From positions 2,365,501 to 2,429,500 of the forward strand of contig JAVTVJ010000142.1 of assembly GCA_034509425.1 (NCBI GenBank): a stretch of 64,000 bases of DNA, in the 5' to 3' direction. Positions 11,501-22,405 of the stretch are shown here, in pieces. Position 1 is the first letter of the stretch, and each line of letters opens with the position of its first letter. Both the position numbers and the translations under genes were made by a program. The notes beneath the pieces were generated by a model. That model saw only the letters and a list, made by a program, of their open reading frames with translations, ran no database searches and was not told the DNA's origin. The stretch comes from Eopsaltria australis (Eukaryota > Chordata > Aves > Passeriformes > Petroicidae).

Positions 11501-13022
11501 ATGATGTATTTGACTCACTGTGGAAATAGTAAGTGCTTTATGCATAGAGATATTAGCCATTCATTATAGACCTGGAAATACAGGAGATCTTCATCTAACT
11601 GGGAACAATGAAAAGCTAAAAGGAGAAGTCTACTGTCAAAGTGGTATGACTGGCAGATTTTTTTCCTTGTTTTCTATTTGCTCTTCATGGATCTGATTGG
11701 TTTTGTGTGCTTCTTCTGTTGTCAAAGATTTGTATGTGCACATTAGTTCCATGAAGTGACTCTTAACATGAGCTTTCTCACCTGGATGGGTGATTGCATC
11801 TCTGGTTTTAAGCCGTCTCTTTCTGAATCATGAACCATAATTTTACTACTACTTATTTACCTTACTATGACTCCCTTAGTGAATTTATACCTTCCATATT
11901 TAAAAGTAGTACAATTGACCCAAGTGTTTTAAATATATTTAAATATATATAAAATATAAAATTGTATATATAAAATTTATTTGCTTTATTGTTTCGCATA
12001 CTACTCCTATAGTCTTTTGGAAAGAAGTAATGGAATATTTGAAGATTTATGTAAAGAAGACATTTTTTACATAGCAAGGCTAAAGATTAGGTATAAGAAT
12101 TGATGATTAACATTTATGACTTCTACAGATTAAATAAAAATATAAATGTCTTTTAAGATCTAAGCAATCATCTAGAAGTCTTAATAAAATGTGTCATCAG
12201 ACTCAAATTAGATTACATGTAATGGGAAGCTACAGTTATGATATTTTCCTTATACATTCAAAGAAGACACGAACAGAAGTGAAACAGCTGGAGAGGAAAA
12301 TGAAATGTGTATTTTCTCTCAAGTGAAGGAATTCATAAGTGAAAGAAGATGGCAATACTAGTGCCTTCAGAGATAAAGATGATGCTTATTTTGTGGGAGA
12401 AAGGAATATATTTTCAACCTCATAGAAAGAATTTCCTTAGGAAGAAAAAATTCAGATAATTAGATTTTTTTTTTTAATAGGTAAAGAATTTGGAATATAA
12501 TATCCCATTTTCAGTAGACTGAAGAACCTTATGAAACCATGAACAATATTTTCAGTTTGGAACATTTTGAGACTAAAGGTAGAGCTAAAGCCGAAAAAGA
12601 AAAAATTGGCAAAGGTGCTTTTATTTCACATGTATAGCTCAATTTATTAGTTTTGTTATTTCAGCAAAATATTTCTAATAAATATTCGAATAATCCCATT
12701 ATAACAAGTGAAATTATCCATTTGCTTAAAATTAAGCATATACCAATGAGTTGTGGACCTGTAATCAAACGTATCCCCAAATATTTTTAAAATGCAGCAT
12801 CCAAGGAACGGCATCCATTCTGAAGCTTTTCAATAGCATCTGTGGTGGCATGCAATTCAATATTCTTTTTGATTTAGGAGACAGAAAAGTTCATCAGTAC
12901 TCTATTGAGAAGCAATATTGCTGATCTTAAAGTGCACTTTGGAACAATGATAAATTTGTAGCAATAACAATTTCACTGTTAAGAGCATCACAAGAGTAAT
13001 TTCATGTGTGTAAGACAGAGTA
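8531..13022. other. AT-rich unique DNA, no gene seen
   Basis: No transposable element recognised. Notable small items are a tandem CATGGGAA pair at 9661-9678, TATA-rich patches near 10210-10245 and 11937-11985, and a slightly GC-richer segment at 11150-11390 where two overlapping minus-strand frames are open (95 and 81 codons) without recognisable motifs. Confidence 0.45.
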
Positions 13023-13044
13023 TGTGTGTGTGTGTGTGTGTGTG
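13023..13044. repeat. (TG)11 dinucleotide microsatellite
   Basis: Pure TG repeat, 22 bases. Alternating purine-pyrimidine DNA of this kind can adopt Z-form and is usually length-polymorphic. Confidence 0.95.
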
Positions 13045-15159
13045 TCCTCTCTCATTTCTATTAGGGTTTTCCTATGGTATTACAAACCTTTGTCCTTTTT
13101 TGTGCAATTACAGAGAGACAGCATTTCTTCTCAGAACCTAAGGAAAGAGAAATGGCATCCACAGATTTCACAGGTCTTGTGTTATGTTCTTTGTTAAACT
13201 ATCTCCATATTTCTCCTTTGAAAATAATAAGGCCAGAAAACCCTCTATAACGGAATTTATTTTAAAAATTAAGCAAACAAAACAAATTACTTAAAAGACA
13301 TAAAATAAGTCAGTCACAATGCAGCATGCAGTTAACAAATACAGATAAATGTCACCAGATAGGTGCAGAAGATAACCTTGTCCATTTTAGGTGTTGCACA
13401 TAAGGATTGAGGAAACACATACCAATTTTGCATTAAACACATTAAGCGTCCTACTCCCTAAGGAATCAACCAGAAATAAAATTAAAATGCAGTTCTACAT
13501 TCCCTTCACCATCTTTTAAGTGACAACAAACTCCATAGATTGTCTTCAAAATACAATTGCACAATGCCATGTCTATTACCCATGTACTATGGAGGAATTT
13601 GCCAAAAATTAAAAAATGTAAAGCAAAGAACTTAAGGCCTAAAAATTTCTTTGCATTAAGAAAGCCTGAATGTTTATCATGCATGTTTTGTTTTTGAAAT
13701 AATCCTGGAGGAAAATGGGGGGCGCAGGGGGGAGAGGGGAAGGAGGAACCAGGTGATGAACGTAATGTCAGTTGGAGTTTTTAATATATTATATTACTTG
13801 TAGAACCATGGGGTTTATAGAGCTGGAGTTTAAAGACCAACTCTTTCTGTTGCAAACTGTAACCCAAACCCTTTATAACTGCATGAAAGTGAGTATATGA
13901 ATAGTTAAATTGATAGCAGCATGGCTACTTTTTTTTTTAATATAATATTGTACTGATAAGGAAGAGACTATAACATTCTCTCAATAGAACTAAAGTATGA
14001 GCCCTTCTTTCAGCATCAGAAAATGTGAAGAATGCAACAAAAAATATTTTTCTTTCAACTGTTTTTCAGACATTTATAATAAATGCCAGCGGAGTTGAAT
14101 TAAATACCAATATGTTTCCTCCCTCAGTCTGACAGTTTCAACTAAAATTTTTTCCTTTATTGTGCTGGTACATATCCAAAATCCCTGTTCAACCCAACCA
14201 AAGCTTAGGTGAATTAACCAGCTCAACAAGATGAATGCAGCCATCCTCTAGAGAATTTGCTGAATCCATCATCCTCTAAGTGGGACAGAGTCCCTGCTGT
14301 GCTGTGCTGTCATGCCATACAAGAAAAGAACGTGCAAGATGAGAACTACAAAAGCTCTAGTTGACTGAAGGACCAACAAGGTTCTCTGGTTGTTGTCACA
14401 CAGAAAACTGAATCTGGCTTTCAGTAAATCTTCCTTCTCAGCAACGTCCATGCTTGCTATTGCCTTGGAAACCTCTGGACATACTGCTCTACTTGGAAAT
14501 GCTTATAGAAATGAAAAATTCCCTTTCTGATGTAACTGAGAGCACTTTCTGTTTTTTCTGCTTGCTTAAACATAAATGCCAAAATAAAACCCTTTAAATT
14601 AATACAGGAAGTAGTACTATTGTTGAGACTCATCCTCATCACCTTCATCATTCTGACATAGTAAAGATGACTTTCAAAACCATCTCCTCACAAAATGCCC
14701 TAGAAGGTACCCTTTCCAAGTACAAGGTTACAGAAGAACCTTTAAAATCCCAATTAATCTTTTTCTATCTAATTCTGCTTCCAAGGTCATGGCTCTAAGA
14801 TTATATCTTATTCTAGCAAAGATAGGATTTGCCCAAGCTAGTCTGTGATTTTACTTTTTTCCTTATTCTGGAAGAAGGTTAAAAATCCTCCTTTTCCTGA
14901 CACACCTCTGATAGCCAGAAATACAGCTGAAAAAAACCATACTTGCTGCTCTCAGGCTTGCCTACAAACAGGTATCTGTCAAGGCCATGAATTACCTGTG
15001 ACTACCAGCTTGCCAGGCTCAGCCTCTTTCAGCATTGTGCTATGCCATTGAAATATTGAAATAAAAATGGAAAATGATAACCTGATCACAAAATCATTGA
15101 CCCATAAACCTGGAACTTTACACATTGAAACTGAAGGGAGAGGACTAAATATGATACTT
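13045..15159. other. unique sequence, no gene seen
   Basis: Includes a G-rich tract at 13717-13746 with runs of six, six and four G in close succession, able in principle to form a G-quadruplex. Open frames of 60-72 codons on both strands show nothing protein-like. Confidence 0.45.
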
Positions 15160-15500
15160 CATACGACACACCTGACCAGACCTTGGTCATGATCAAATAG
15201 AATTAATGGCACGCCACTGGCGCGCAACACTTGCAACATTTACCAAATAGTAAATTACTAGGGGGACAAAAATCAGCCTATATTTGTCTGGCCGTTTTTA
15301 ACCATCAAACCAATGGAGACTTATGCATCTTGGGTTGGTAACTTCTGAACACAGCAAGAACCTTCCTGTGGTCCTAATCTTCTATAATAGGGAGGGTGTG
15401 TTAGGGGTCCTAACGCCTTATGGCTTTATAAAGAAATGAAACTCCTGTCTGGTAGAACATTGATTCCTACACAACTCACCAGGCACACAGACAGCCACCC
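15160..15500 (+). mobile_element. possible old LTR remnant
   Basis: Promoter-like words occur in the order expected of a retroviral LTR on the plus strand: a CCAAT at about 15311, a TATA-like tctataatagggaggg at about 15381-15396, and a possible polyadenylation-type ttataaag near 15425, followed by a CT-rich stretch. The base texture differs from the flanks. I could not define TG...CA ends or a target duplication and do not recognise the family. It may equally be a unique regulatory segment. Confidence 0.25.
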
Positions 15501-17079
15501 ATTAGAAAGTCTGCAGCACACAGTGATAAGGTTAACCACAGCTTCATACATTTCATTTGTATTTTGGGTCTGAGTTCCATGCATTTCAGATCTAGAGTTT
15601 TCTCTTAATATGCCTTGATAACAATTACATATTGTTGTCTGTCTTCTAGCTTAATACCATATGAATTTTTTTTAAAAAAGCCTAATAGGCACAAAGCAAC
15701 AAATAAAGAAGATTGATAACCATTTGCAGGGGAGCAGCTGGTACCTGCATGCCCTGGGTTCTACCTGATTCTTAGTTCTCTCTTTTCTCACACAATTGAC
15801 AACTTTCCTTTTAACAGTGTACTGGAAATGCCAAACTAGAGCTAGGTTTAGGTATTTTAGATTTGCCTAGGACACCACATTGGCTCAAATAACAGCTTCC
15901 ACATTCTGGTTCACATTTGCCAAAAGTAACAAACCAGCCTATTGATCTCTGCCTCCTACCTGTACATTGAGATGATGTCAATATGGCTGTTCATTAGCCC
16001 CTGAATATGAAGTAATGATCAAAACTAAACATCTCTTCTTGTCCTTTATTAGCAGAAAGACAAATCACCACTCTCTATGCCTCTTATCCTATCTTATAGC
16101 CTCAGAGACAGTTTTATCTTTAGCATTAGGGAACTAAAATCAGTTACCACTGCTGAGAAGGCTTGAGCTGTCTCTGAGTCACTTCTGCCAGCCTCTGAAT
16201 TCTGTTCAGCAATTCCTCACTGAAAGTAAGCCTATTTTTTTAGAAGCATTGCAGACCCCAGAGTAGGCAGATGAAACTGCAATGATGATGTGTTGCATTT
16301 AAAATAAAATTCCTTTGCTCCTCCAGTCTTTTTGCTTTTTTCCTAACTTGGTTTCAAAATGTTTCTTCCCAAATTTTCTATGGATCTGAAAGGCAAGAGG
16401 AAACGTCTGGAACTTTGAATTGCTCATCAACATTGCCTCCTGTACCTGGGATTCAGAAAGCTTGCTGTTGGATTAGAGCAGCTCCTACTCACAGTAAACA
16501 AACCAGGAAATATAAAGAACGCGGTCCTAGTCTCAAGAGGTTTGTGGAAAACCCTGCTCACATCCTGGGTTGATGCCACTTCATGCACTGCTGGGTGACT
16601 GGCAAATAAGTTCTGCCTTCAAGGAGAAAGTCACATGCCACCCTACAGTTCTGTAAGTTAACTATGTCCTTCTTGTTGACATGATCAATCTTACCAGATA
16701 TAAATGTGAATTGAATTCCGGCTCATAGGTTTTACTGTTGACATCTCTGAGACAAACAAAATTACCAAAGGTTCTTCAGTGATGTAGAGCCAAGGTAATA
16801 AATGCAGGACGTTTCAACCCTTACGCCTTTGCCTGGGTCGAGCTGAATCCTGTATTACAAAGGGATGTGAGAATAACCCACCAGTCATAAATCTTTCAGG
16901 GAAAGGAGAAGAACCAATTCTATGGTATTTCCATGAAATCCTACCAAAAAAATAGCTAAGAGAATTTTTTTAAAAATCCACAGGTTTTCTTTATACCATA
17001 CACAGGAAAGTCAAAACAAATAGAAGTGCACTTTTTTTTTTTACTTAAACCAGTCACCTATAAACTACAATTTTATTTT
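15501..17079. other. unique sequence, no gene seen
   Basis: No simple repeats of note and no recognisable repeat family. The part at 16490-16870 is somewhat less AT-rich and could be an unrecognised old repeat. Confidence 0.4.
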
Positions 17080-17880
17080 TAATCCTCTTCTGTTTAAACA
17101 GCAGACCTATTTTTGTGCAGAACTTCTGTTGGCAATTTTCCTCCAAGTGCTTTGAATGTGTTCATAATAAGACCGTTAGTTTAGTGATTGCTGCACTAAT
17201 GTGATGTAAGGAATGAAAAGAATGATTCATTTCTTATTCTAAAGCTTTAAATACAAATTAACACAAAGAAAAAGCCCCACTAATCTTCTTTGGAGGGGAT
17301 TTAGATGTTACAGTATTACACAGTCTACTTTAAAGCAATAAAAGAAATAACCTTAGAAAATTAAGCAAAATGAATTTTCAATTAATTCCAGAAACCTCGA
17401 CAAATGCATTTTGAAAGAGCAAAATGCAACTTTGTTCAATATAAATTGAAATTGCCTTTTGTGCTTAATATAGTTCACTTATAATTAGCTGAAGATTTTG
17501 TTCTGGTTTGAAACAAAGTTCCATCTTGAGATTACTGTGTACTGTGTACACAGAACTTTTATCAAGAAAGGCTGGTGCTGCAGGGTTTGCTTTGACAGCC
17601 TTTATCATAGCTTTATAGGAATGAAAAGTGAAAGAACACAGCTGGTTTGAACAATGGGGCATGTTCAACATTAGACCAAAACACATTAGATATTGCAAAA
17701 ATATTGCACATTATATTTATAGCTCCATGGAAGTTTTTGAAATTCATGCTGATGCTGCTCTAATCCAGCTTGTTAGAACAATCTGTCCCCTAATGATGGA
17801 ATTCGATTTCACTTTGAGAAACTGCTTTTTCAACTGGTAGCAGGAGGGCTGAATCCAGAGCACTGATAAAGAAAAAATGA
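17080..17880. promoter_or_regulatory. candidate conserved non-coding element
   Basis: A block of about 800 bases with no simple repeats, no recognisable mobile element and a dense mixture of homeodomain-type TAAT words, TATTGCA, GCTTTGACAG and GGAATG (TEAD-like). This is the texture typical of vertebrate enhancers conserved across amniotes. It holds a perfect 19-bp inverted repeat at 17535-17553 (CTGTGTAC-TGT-GTACACAG). Open frames on both strands (17465-17698 minus, 17628-17840 plus) do not look coding. This is a judgement from texture only; alignment to other bird and mammal genomes would decide it. Confidence 0.35.
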
Positions 17881-18273
17881 ACTCAAGTATACTTGTGGTG
17901 TAATTTGAAGGTCTCTATCAGATGTTGAAACTACATTTGCAGTGGTCTATCTGTCATTATGCCTCACTGTTTCTGAAAATGCCATTCCAAGAACTTCCTG
18001 GCATTCAGCCATGGGGTCCTTCAGATTATTCATATAGTAAAAACATTTAGGGTGAGATTCCCCAAATATATTTAAACAGCAGCTCAAACATTTAAGAAAA
18101 ACATTGCTTCATCTCCTACTAATTACTTCATCTCCCACTCAGTGCTTCATCAGCCTTAAATAATCTAAATTCCATATATTCTGCTGAACACCCAGGCACA
18201 CAAAAGGTCGCTCACATCTTCAGGCCCTCAATCACTGCAACACTTAAACCTTTGCAAATAGATTAATCAGTCA
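17881..18273. other. unique sequence, no gene seen
   Basis: Contains a small local duplication of 'cttcatctccta / cttcatctccca' near 18107-18138. Nothing else recognised. Confidence 0.4.
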
Positions 18274-18330
18274 GGTTGGTTTGGTTTGGTTTGGTTTGGT
18301 TTGGTTTGGTTTGGTTTGATTTGGTTTGGT
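18274..18330. repeat. (TTTGG)n pentanucleotide microsatellite
   Basis: About eleven units of TTTGG on the plus strand, with one TTTGA variant near the right end. It sits about 225 bp outside the 3' end of the minus-strand LTR at 18555; the sequence between them is unassigned. Confidence 0.95.
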
Positions 18331-18554
18331 CTATGACATGGAGCCTTTTTTAACTACTCAGAACATGCCACACCAAAGACAGCAGTTACTTTTTCTAGGC
18401 TACTGGCTAAAATCTTCACCAAATGTTCCCTGCCCAGATGGCACACCATGCCTGCTCCTGGCAAACAGAATGCCAGCTGATCCAGGCCAAAACCACAGCA
18501 AACAGTTAAACAGTATGTGTGATCACAAGGGAGTGCCAGACTCAAGTCCTGAAT

Positions 18555-19152
18555 TGATGCTTTAACTCCAGCCAGGAACCAAGCCCCAGGCAGCTGCTCA
18601 CTCACTCCCCCACCAGTGGAACTGGGGTGAAAAACAGAAGGGTAAAACCTAGAACACACATCTGCTGAGATAAAGGCAGTTTAGCAGGGGGAGCAAAAGC
18701 TGTACACGCAAGCAAAGCAAAACAAGGACTTAATTCAGTGCTTCCCATGGGCAGGCAGGTGTTCAGCCATCGCCAGGAGAGCAGGGCTCCATCACGTGTA
18801 ATGGTGACTTGGGAAGACAAACACTGTCACTCCAAACATCTCCTTCTTCCTGCTTCTTCCTCTCACTACTTTATACACTGAGCATGATGTGACATGGTCT
18901 GGAACGTCCCTTTGGTCACTTGGGGTCATTGGTCCTGGCTGTGTCTCGTCCCAATATCCCATGTACCCTCAACTTCCTTGCCAGCATGGACATACCAAAG
19001 GCAGAAAAGGCCTTGGCTCTGCGTAAATTCAGCAATAACAAAAACATCTTTATGTTTTCTTCTCTGTGTTCAGCACAAATCCAAAACCTAGCCCCACCCT
19101 AGACAATGTGAAGAAAATTAACTCTACCCTAGCCAGAACTAACACACTTACA
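18555..19152 (-). mobile_element. endogenous retrovirus LTR, diverged, antisense
   Basis: On the minus strand the sequence reads as an avian LTR. It starts near 19146-19152 and shows TTAATTTTCTTCAC, then a TTTTGGATTTGTGCTGAA-type block, TTGTTATTGCTGA, CCAAAGGGA followed by a TATA box (TATAAA at 18870-18875, minus strand), TTGTCTTCCCAAGT, TGATGGAGCCCTGCT, TTGCTTTGCTTGCGTGT and CTGCCTTTATCTC. It ends in GGCTGGAGTTAAAGCATCA at 18555. The order matches an LTR group abundant in passerines (possibly the TguLTR5-like group; family and class not certain). No internal retroviral region or second same-strand LTR is seen, so it is probably a solo LTR. No target duplication could be found, consistent with age. 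The minus-strand open frames at 18354-18659 and 18602-18820 are incidental. Confidence 0.8.
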
Positions 19153-21632
19153 TTAGAGATTATACATAGGCCTGCTTCTGATTTACTACAGAAGTGAAAG
19201 CATATTGATATCTAATGTGTAACAGGTTGCTCTTTATTGTGTTTGGAAGAGATTGCAATCTGCCACTGAAATATCAAATTCCTTCGAGACTGAATCTTTT
19301 TTTATCTCATATGTAATCAAAAGAAATTCAGTGAAAATAACTTTCAGTGAAAATCTCAGATAATACTCTCGTGTGTCAGTATTTTTCCTTCTATTTGTAG
19401 TAAAATTTTGAATCCATCATTGCGAGCTTGACAATAAACAACAGCTGAAACTGAAATAAGATTGTTATTTATAAATTCTATGAAATATCTTTGTCTACTC
19501 AGTGGTGTACTGAATGTACTGTCTATATCAGAACATAATCCTATGTCATTAACAATGAAATGATGAACATTTTCTATATGTGAGGAATACGGTATATTGC
19601 TGAGCCCCAGAATGCCATTTCATTATTTTCTAGTTCGATTCCACTATGTTGGCTACCAAGATAACCTGGCAGACTGTCTGGTGATCCACTGTGTAAGTTC
19701 AGTCTCCATACAAGTATGAGTATCAAAATTTGCTGATATAATTGTCTTGAAAAAGACTGTTAATAATTAAGTATTATATAAATATTTTAACCTATTTAGC
19801 ATTAGCACCAGTACATGTACTCAAGGAGCACAAATGCTGGGTGTAAACTTACTTGATAGACTGTGAAGGTATAAATAATGGATATTTACAAACCCTTTGG
19901 GTTTCAAATCGGAAATTGCTACTATTAAGATAGTCAGGGTACGCCTGTGGTTCTATGAAGTCATTAAGCATAGCTTTTTTTTAATTGTGAGTGAAGATAC
20001 TGCACTAACGGTGGCATATGAAAACTTGAAAAAAATTTAAATCTTCTATTTTCCATCACCCTAAAAACTAAATTGATTTTGTAAATAAAGGATAGGAGTA
20101 TGATCTTGGTGTTTGCTTAATTCAACAGTTGGCTGTCAGCAATAAAAAATATTAAATATGAGAAGTCTTGAAAGGCGGATATTCAGTGTAACCAAGCTCC
20201 CTACTTCATCACCTACTACAATCAGTCGCCTTTCTGCAACTTGTGGTTGATGTGCATGTTCCAAGAACTGCTTGGTAAAAATGGGAATTTGCTTCTTTCA
20301 TGCACTGTGTGGAGTCTGTTTACTTGCAATATAGGTTATTTATACACAGACTAAAGTGCATGGTTTGATATGCATCTTTAGATGCTTTCATTCATCATGT
20401 GTTATTAAAGCTCGGGTTTGGGTTTCATTTTCTAAAGACTAGATTTGTTTTGGCAGAGACATTATTGTTACATCCTGTAACAATTTTTTTGGCTTAAGTA
20501 TTTATGAAACCAAAGTATGAAGTGGAAATACAGTTAATGACTCTAATACCAGAAGTCTGTTAACAGATACAAGAAATATAGACTCAGCTGATTGATACTA
20601 ACAGACGTAAGTCTGATAAAGACAAGTGGGGAACTTTCGTACTAATCTTGACTGGATTGAGATTTTATGTAAAGTCTTCTCTCCTTACTTTGGAAATAAT
20701 GGTACATGTTTGAAATGTTTCGTGTCTGGATAATGACATTCTATCCTAATCAAACAAAAAAAAATTTGAAGTGTGAGTGTGGTAGAAGAGAGCAAAAGAG
20801 TAACAGCAATTAAAAAGATTGACATGCAGAGAATTTGCAGCAACCTTATTTGTACGTCAGACAACATTCCTATAAGTTTCCTATGACGGAAAATGAGGTG
20901 TTCTTCCAGTTTACTAACAACTGTGTTCACAAGTGTGGCTCATGATTGTGAATGTCAAGACAGGCCCACCAACAAAGGTTGGAAAACACTGTTTCAAGTC
21001 TGTTTGGTTGTCAGATACATGATAATGTTGTAATTTAATCATACAGGAGCATATGAAGTTTGAAGTCCAAAACATCAAACAATTATAAGTATGCACAGAT
21101 CTGAACTGTTATTGTATACATAGTCTATCAAGATAACATTAATCTTTATGTAAAGTGTTTCATTTCATATTAATACAGAAATACATGAAATACCTATTTA
21201 TTGCAAATACAAACATAAAAGCATTGAGATAGTACAAATTTATGACCTAATTTATTTTTTCAAAACAAAACTATGAATAAAGAAATAAAATTAAGCAACT
21301 GACCTATGAATAATACCTCTTTATATAAAATACTAGGTATGCTAGCATCAATTTTACTGAAAAAACTATTCTTACATTTTGCTGGAGCATCTTGCAATAT
21401 GAAATATTTATATGAATAGAAATCCACGTATTATTTGACAGTCATGGGTATACAGAATTCACAATTATGAGACAATGTCATTGATCAGTTGCTGAAAGAA
21501 CTGAATTATCATTTAGATTACTGAATATTCAAGTGTACAAATGAAGTAAATAACGCATTACAAATGCATAACTGAATCCAATAAACCCATGACATTCTTG
21601 CTAATGTTCAATCTGTTTTAGCCAAACTTGAG
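19153..21632. other. unique sequence between two LTRs, no gene seen
   Basis: AT-rich DNA without retroviral gag, pol or env signatures. This argues against the two flanking LTRs being ends of one provirus, and their opposite orientation rules it out. Open frames at 20685-20930 and 20914-21096 (minus) show no family features. Confidence 0.5.
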
Positions 21633-21661
21633 TGAATGAATGAATAAATAAATAAATAAAT
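21633..21661. repeat. (TGAA)n/(TAAA)n tetranucleotide microsatellite
   Basis: A short compound repeat: about three TGAA units followed by four to five AATA units. The A-rich simple sequence lies about 170 bp before a plus-strand LTR. The intervening 21662-21830 is unassigned. Confidence 0.9.
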
Positions 21662-21830
21662 ACAGAAATGGACTCTGGAATGAGCCTTATGAGCCAAGAC
21701 AGGAGGCCTCCAATTCATCAAGACATAACCAAGACATGCCCTGCTGGGGCTGGACTAGTGAGTGTGGCCATCTGGAACAGTATTCTGTCTCTGACAACTG
21801 CAATAGGGGATGACCTATACTGAAAGTAAG

Positions 21831-22405
21831 TGAGCCTGGACATGTCCCGTAGTCCGATTAATTTTCCCCACAGCAGCCCTCAAAGCGCTGTACTTTGCAT
21901 TGCTAGCAAGAAAGGTGTTGATAATAAAACAGTGTTTTAGCTACTGCTGAGGATCTCTGGCACAGCATCAATGTTGCCTTTCTAAAATTCTGCCCCTCAC
22001 CGGTAGGCTGGGGGTGTGCAAGATCCTTGAAGAGGACACAACCAGGCCAGCTGACCCAAGTTAACCAAAGGGATATTCCAAACCACGTGACACCAGCTCA
22101 GATATAAAAGCTAGAAAAGAAGGGGGAAGCCAGGAGCATTTGTTATTTACAGTGTTAAAACCACTACACAGCCCAAAGCCCTGCTCCCTGAGAAGTGGCC
22201 AAATATCAGTTGTCAATGGAAAGTAGAGGTATTTTTTTTCTCTTTGTTAGTGAAAATGCAGCCTTTGGCTTTTGCTTTAGTAAACTGCTTAACTCTACCT
22301 ATGAGTTGTCTTCCATCTTACTTTATCTCCCCTGTCTAGCTGAGAGAGTGAATGGTGGAAAGGCTTGGTGAGAATCTGGCATCCAGCCAAGGTCTGCCCA
22401 CAACA
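21831..22405 (+). mobile_element. endogenous retrovirus LTR, diverged, sense
   Basis: The same LTR group as at 18555-19152 but on the plus strand and more diverged. Shared landmarks in order are ttaattttcc (about 21858), gtgttgataata followed by tactgctgag, ggctgggggtg, cagctgaccc, accaaagggatattcca, and a TATA box tataaaag at 22103-22110 preceded by gctcaga. A purine-rich gaaaagaagggggaag follows, then tttgcttta. It ends near ccacaaca at 22405. Boundaries are approximate because the first bases have drifted and no target duplication is visible. Probably an old solo LTR with no remaining coding capacity. Confidence 0.75.

Noticed and set aside
18555..22405. a provirus with two LTRs
   Set aside because: The two LTRs are in opposite orientation, differ in divergence, and the 2.7 kb between them shows no gag, pol or env features.
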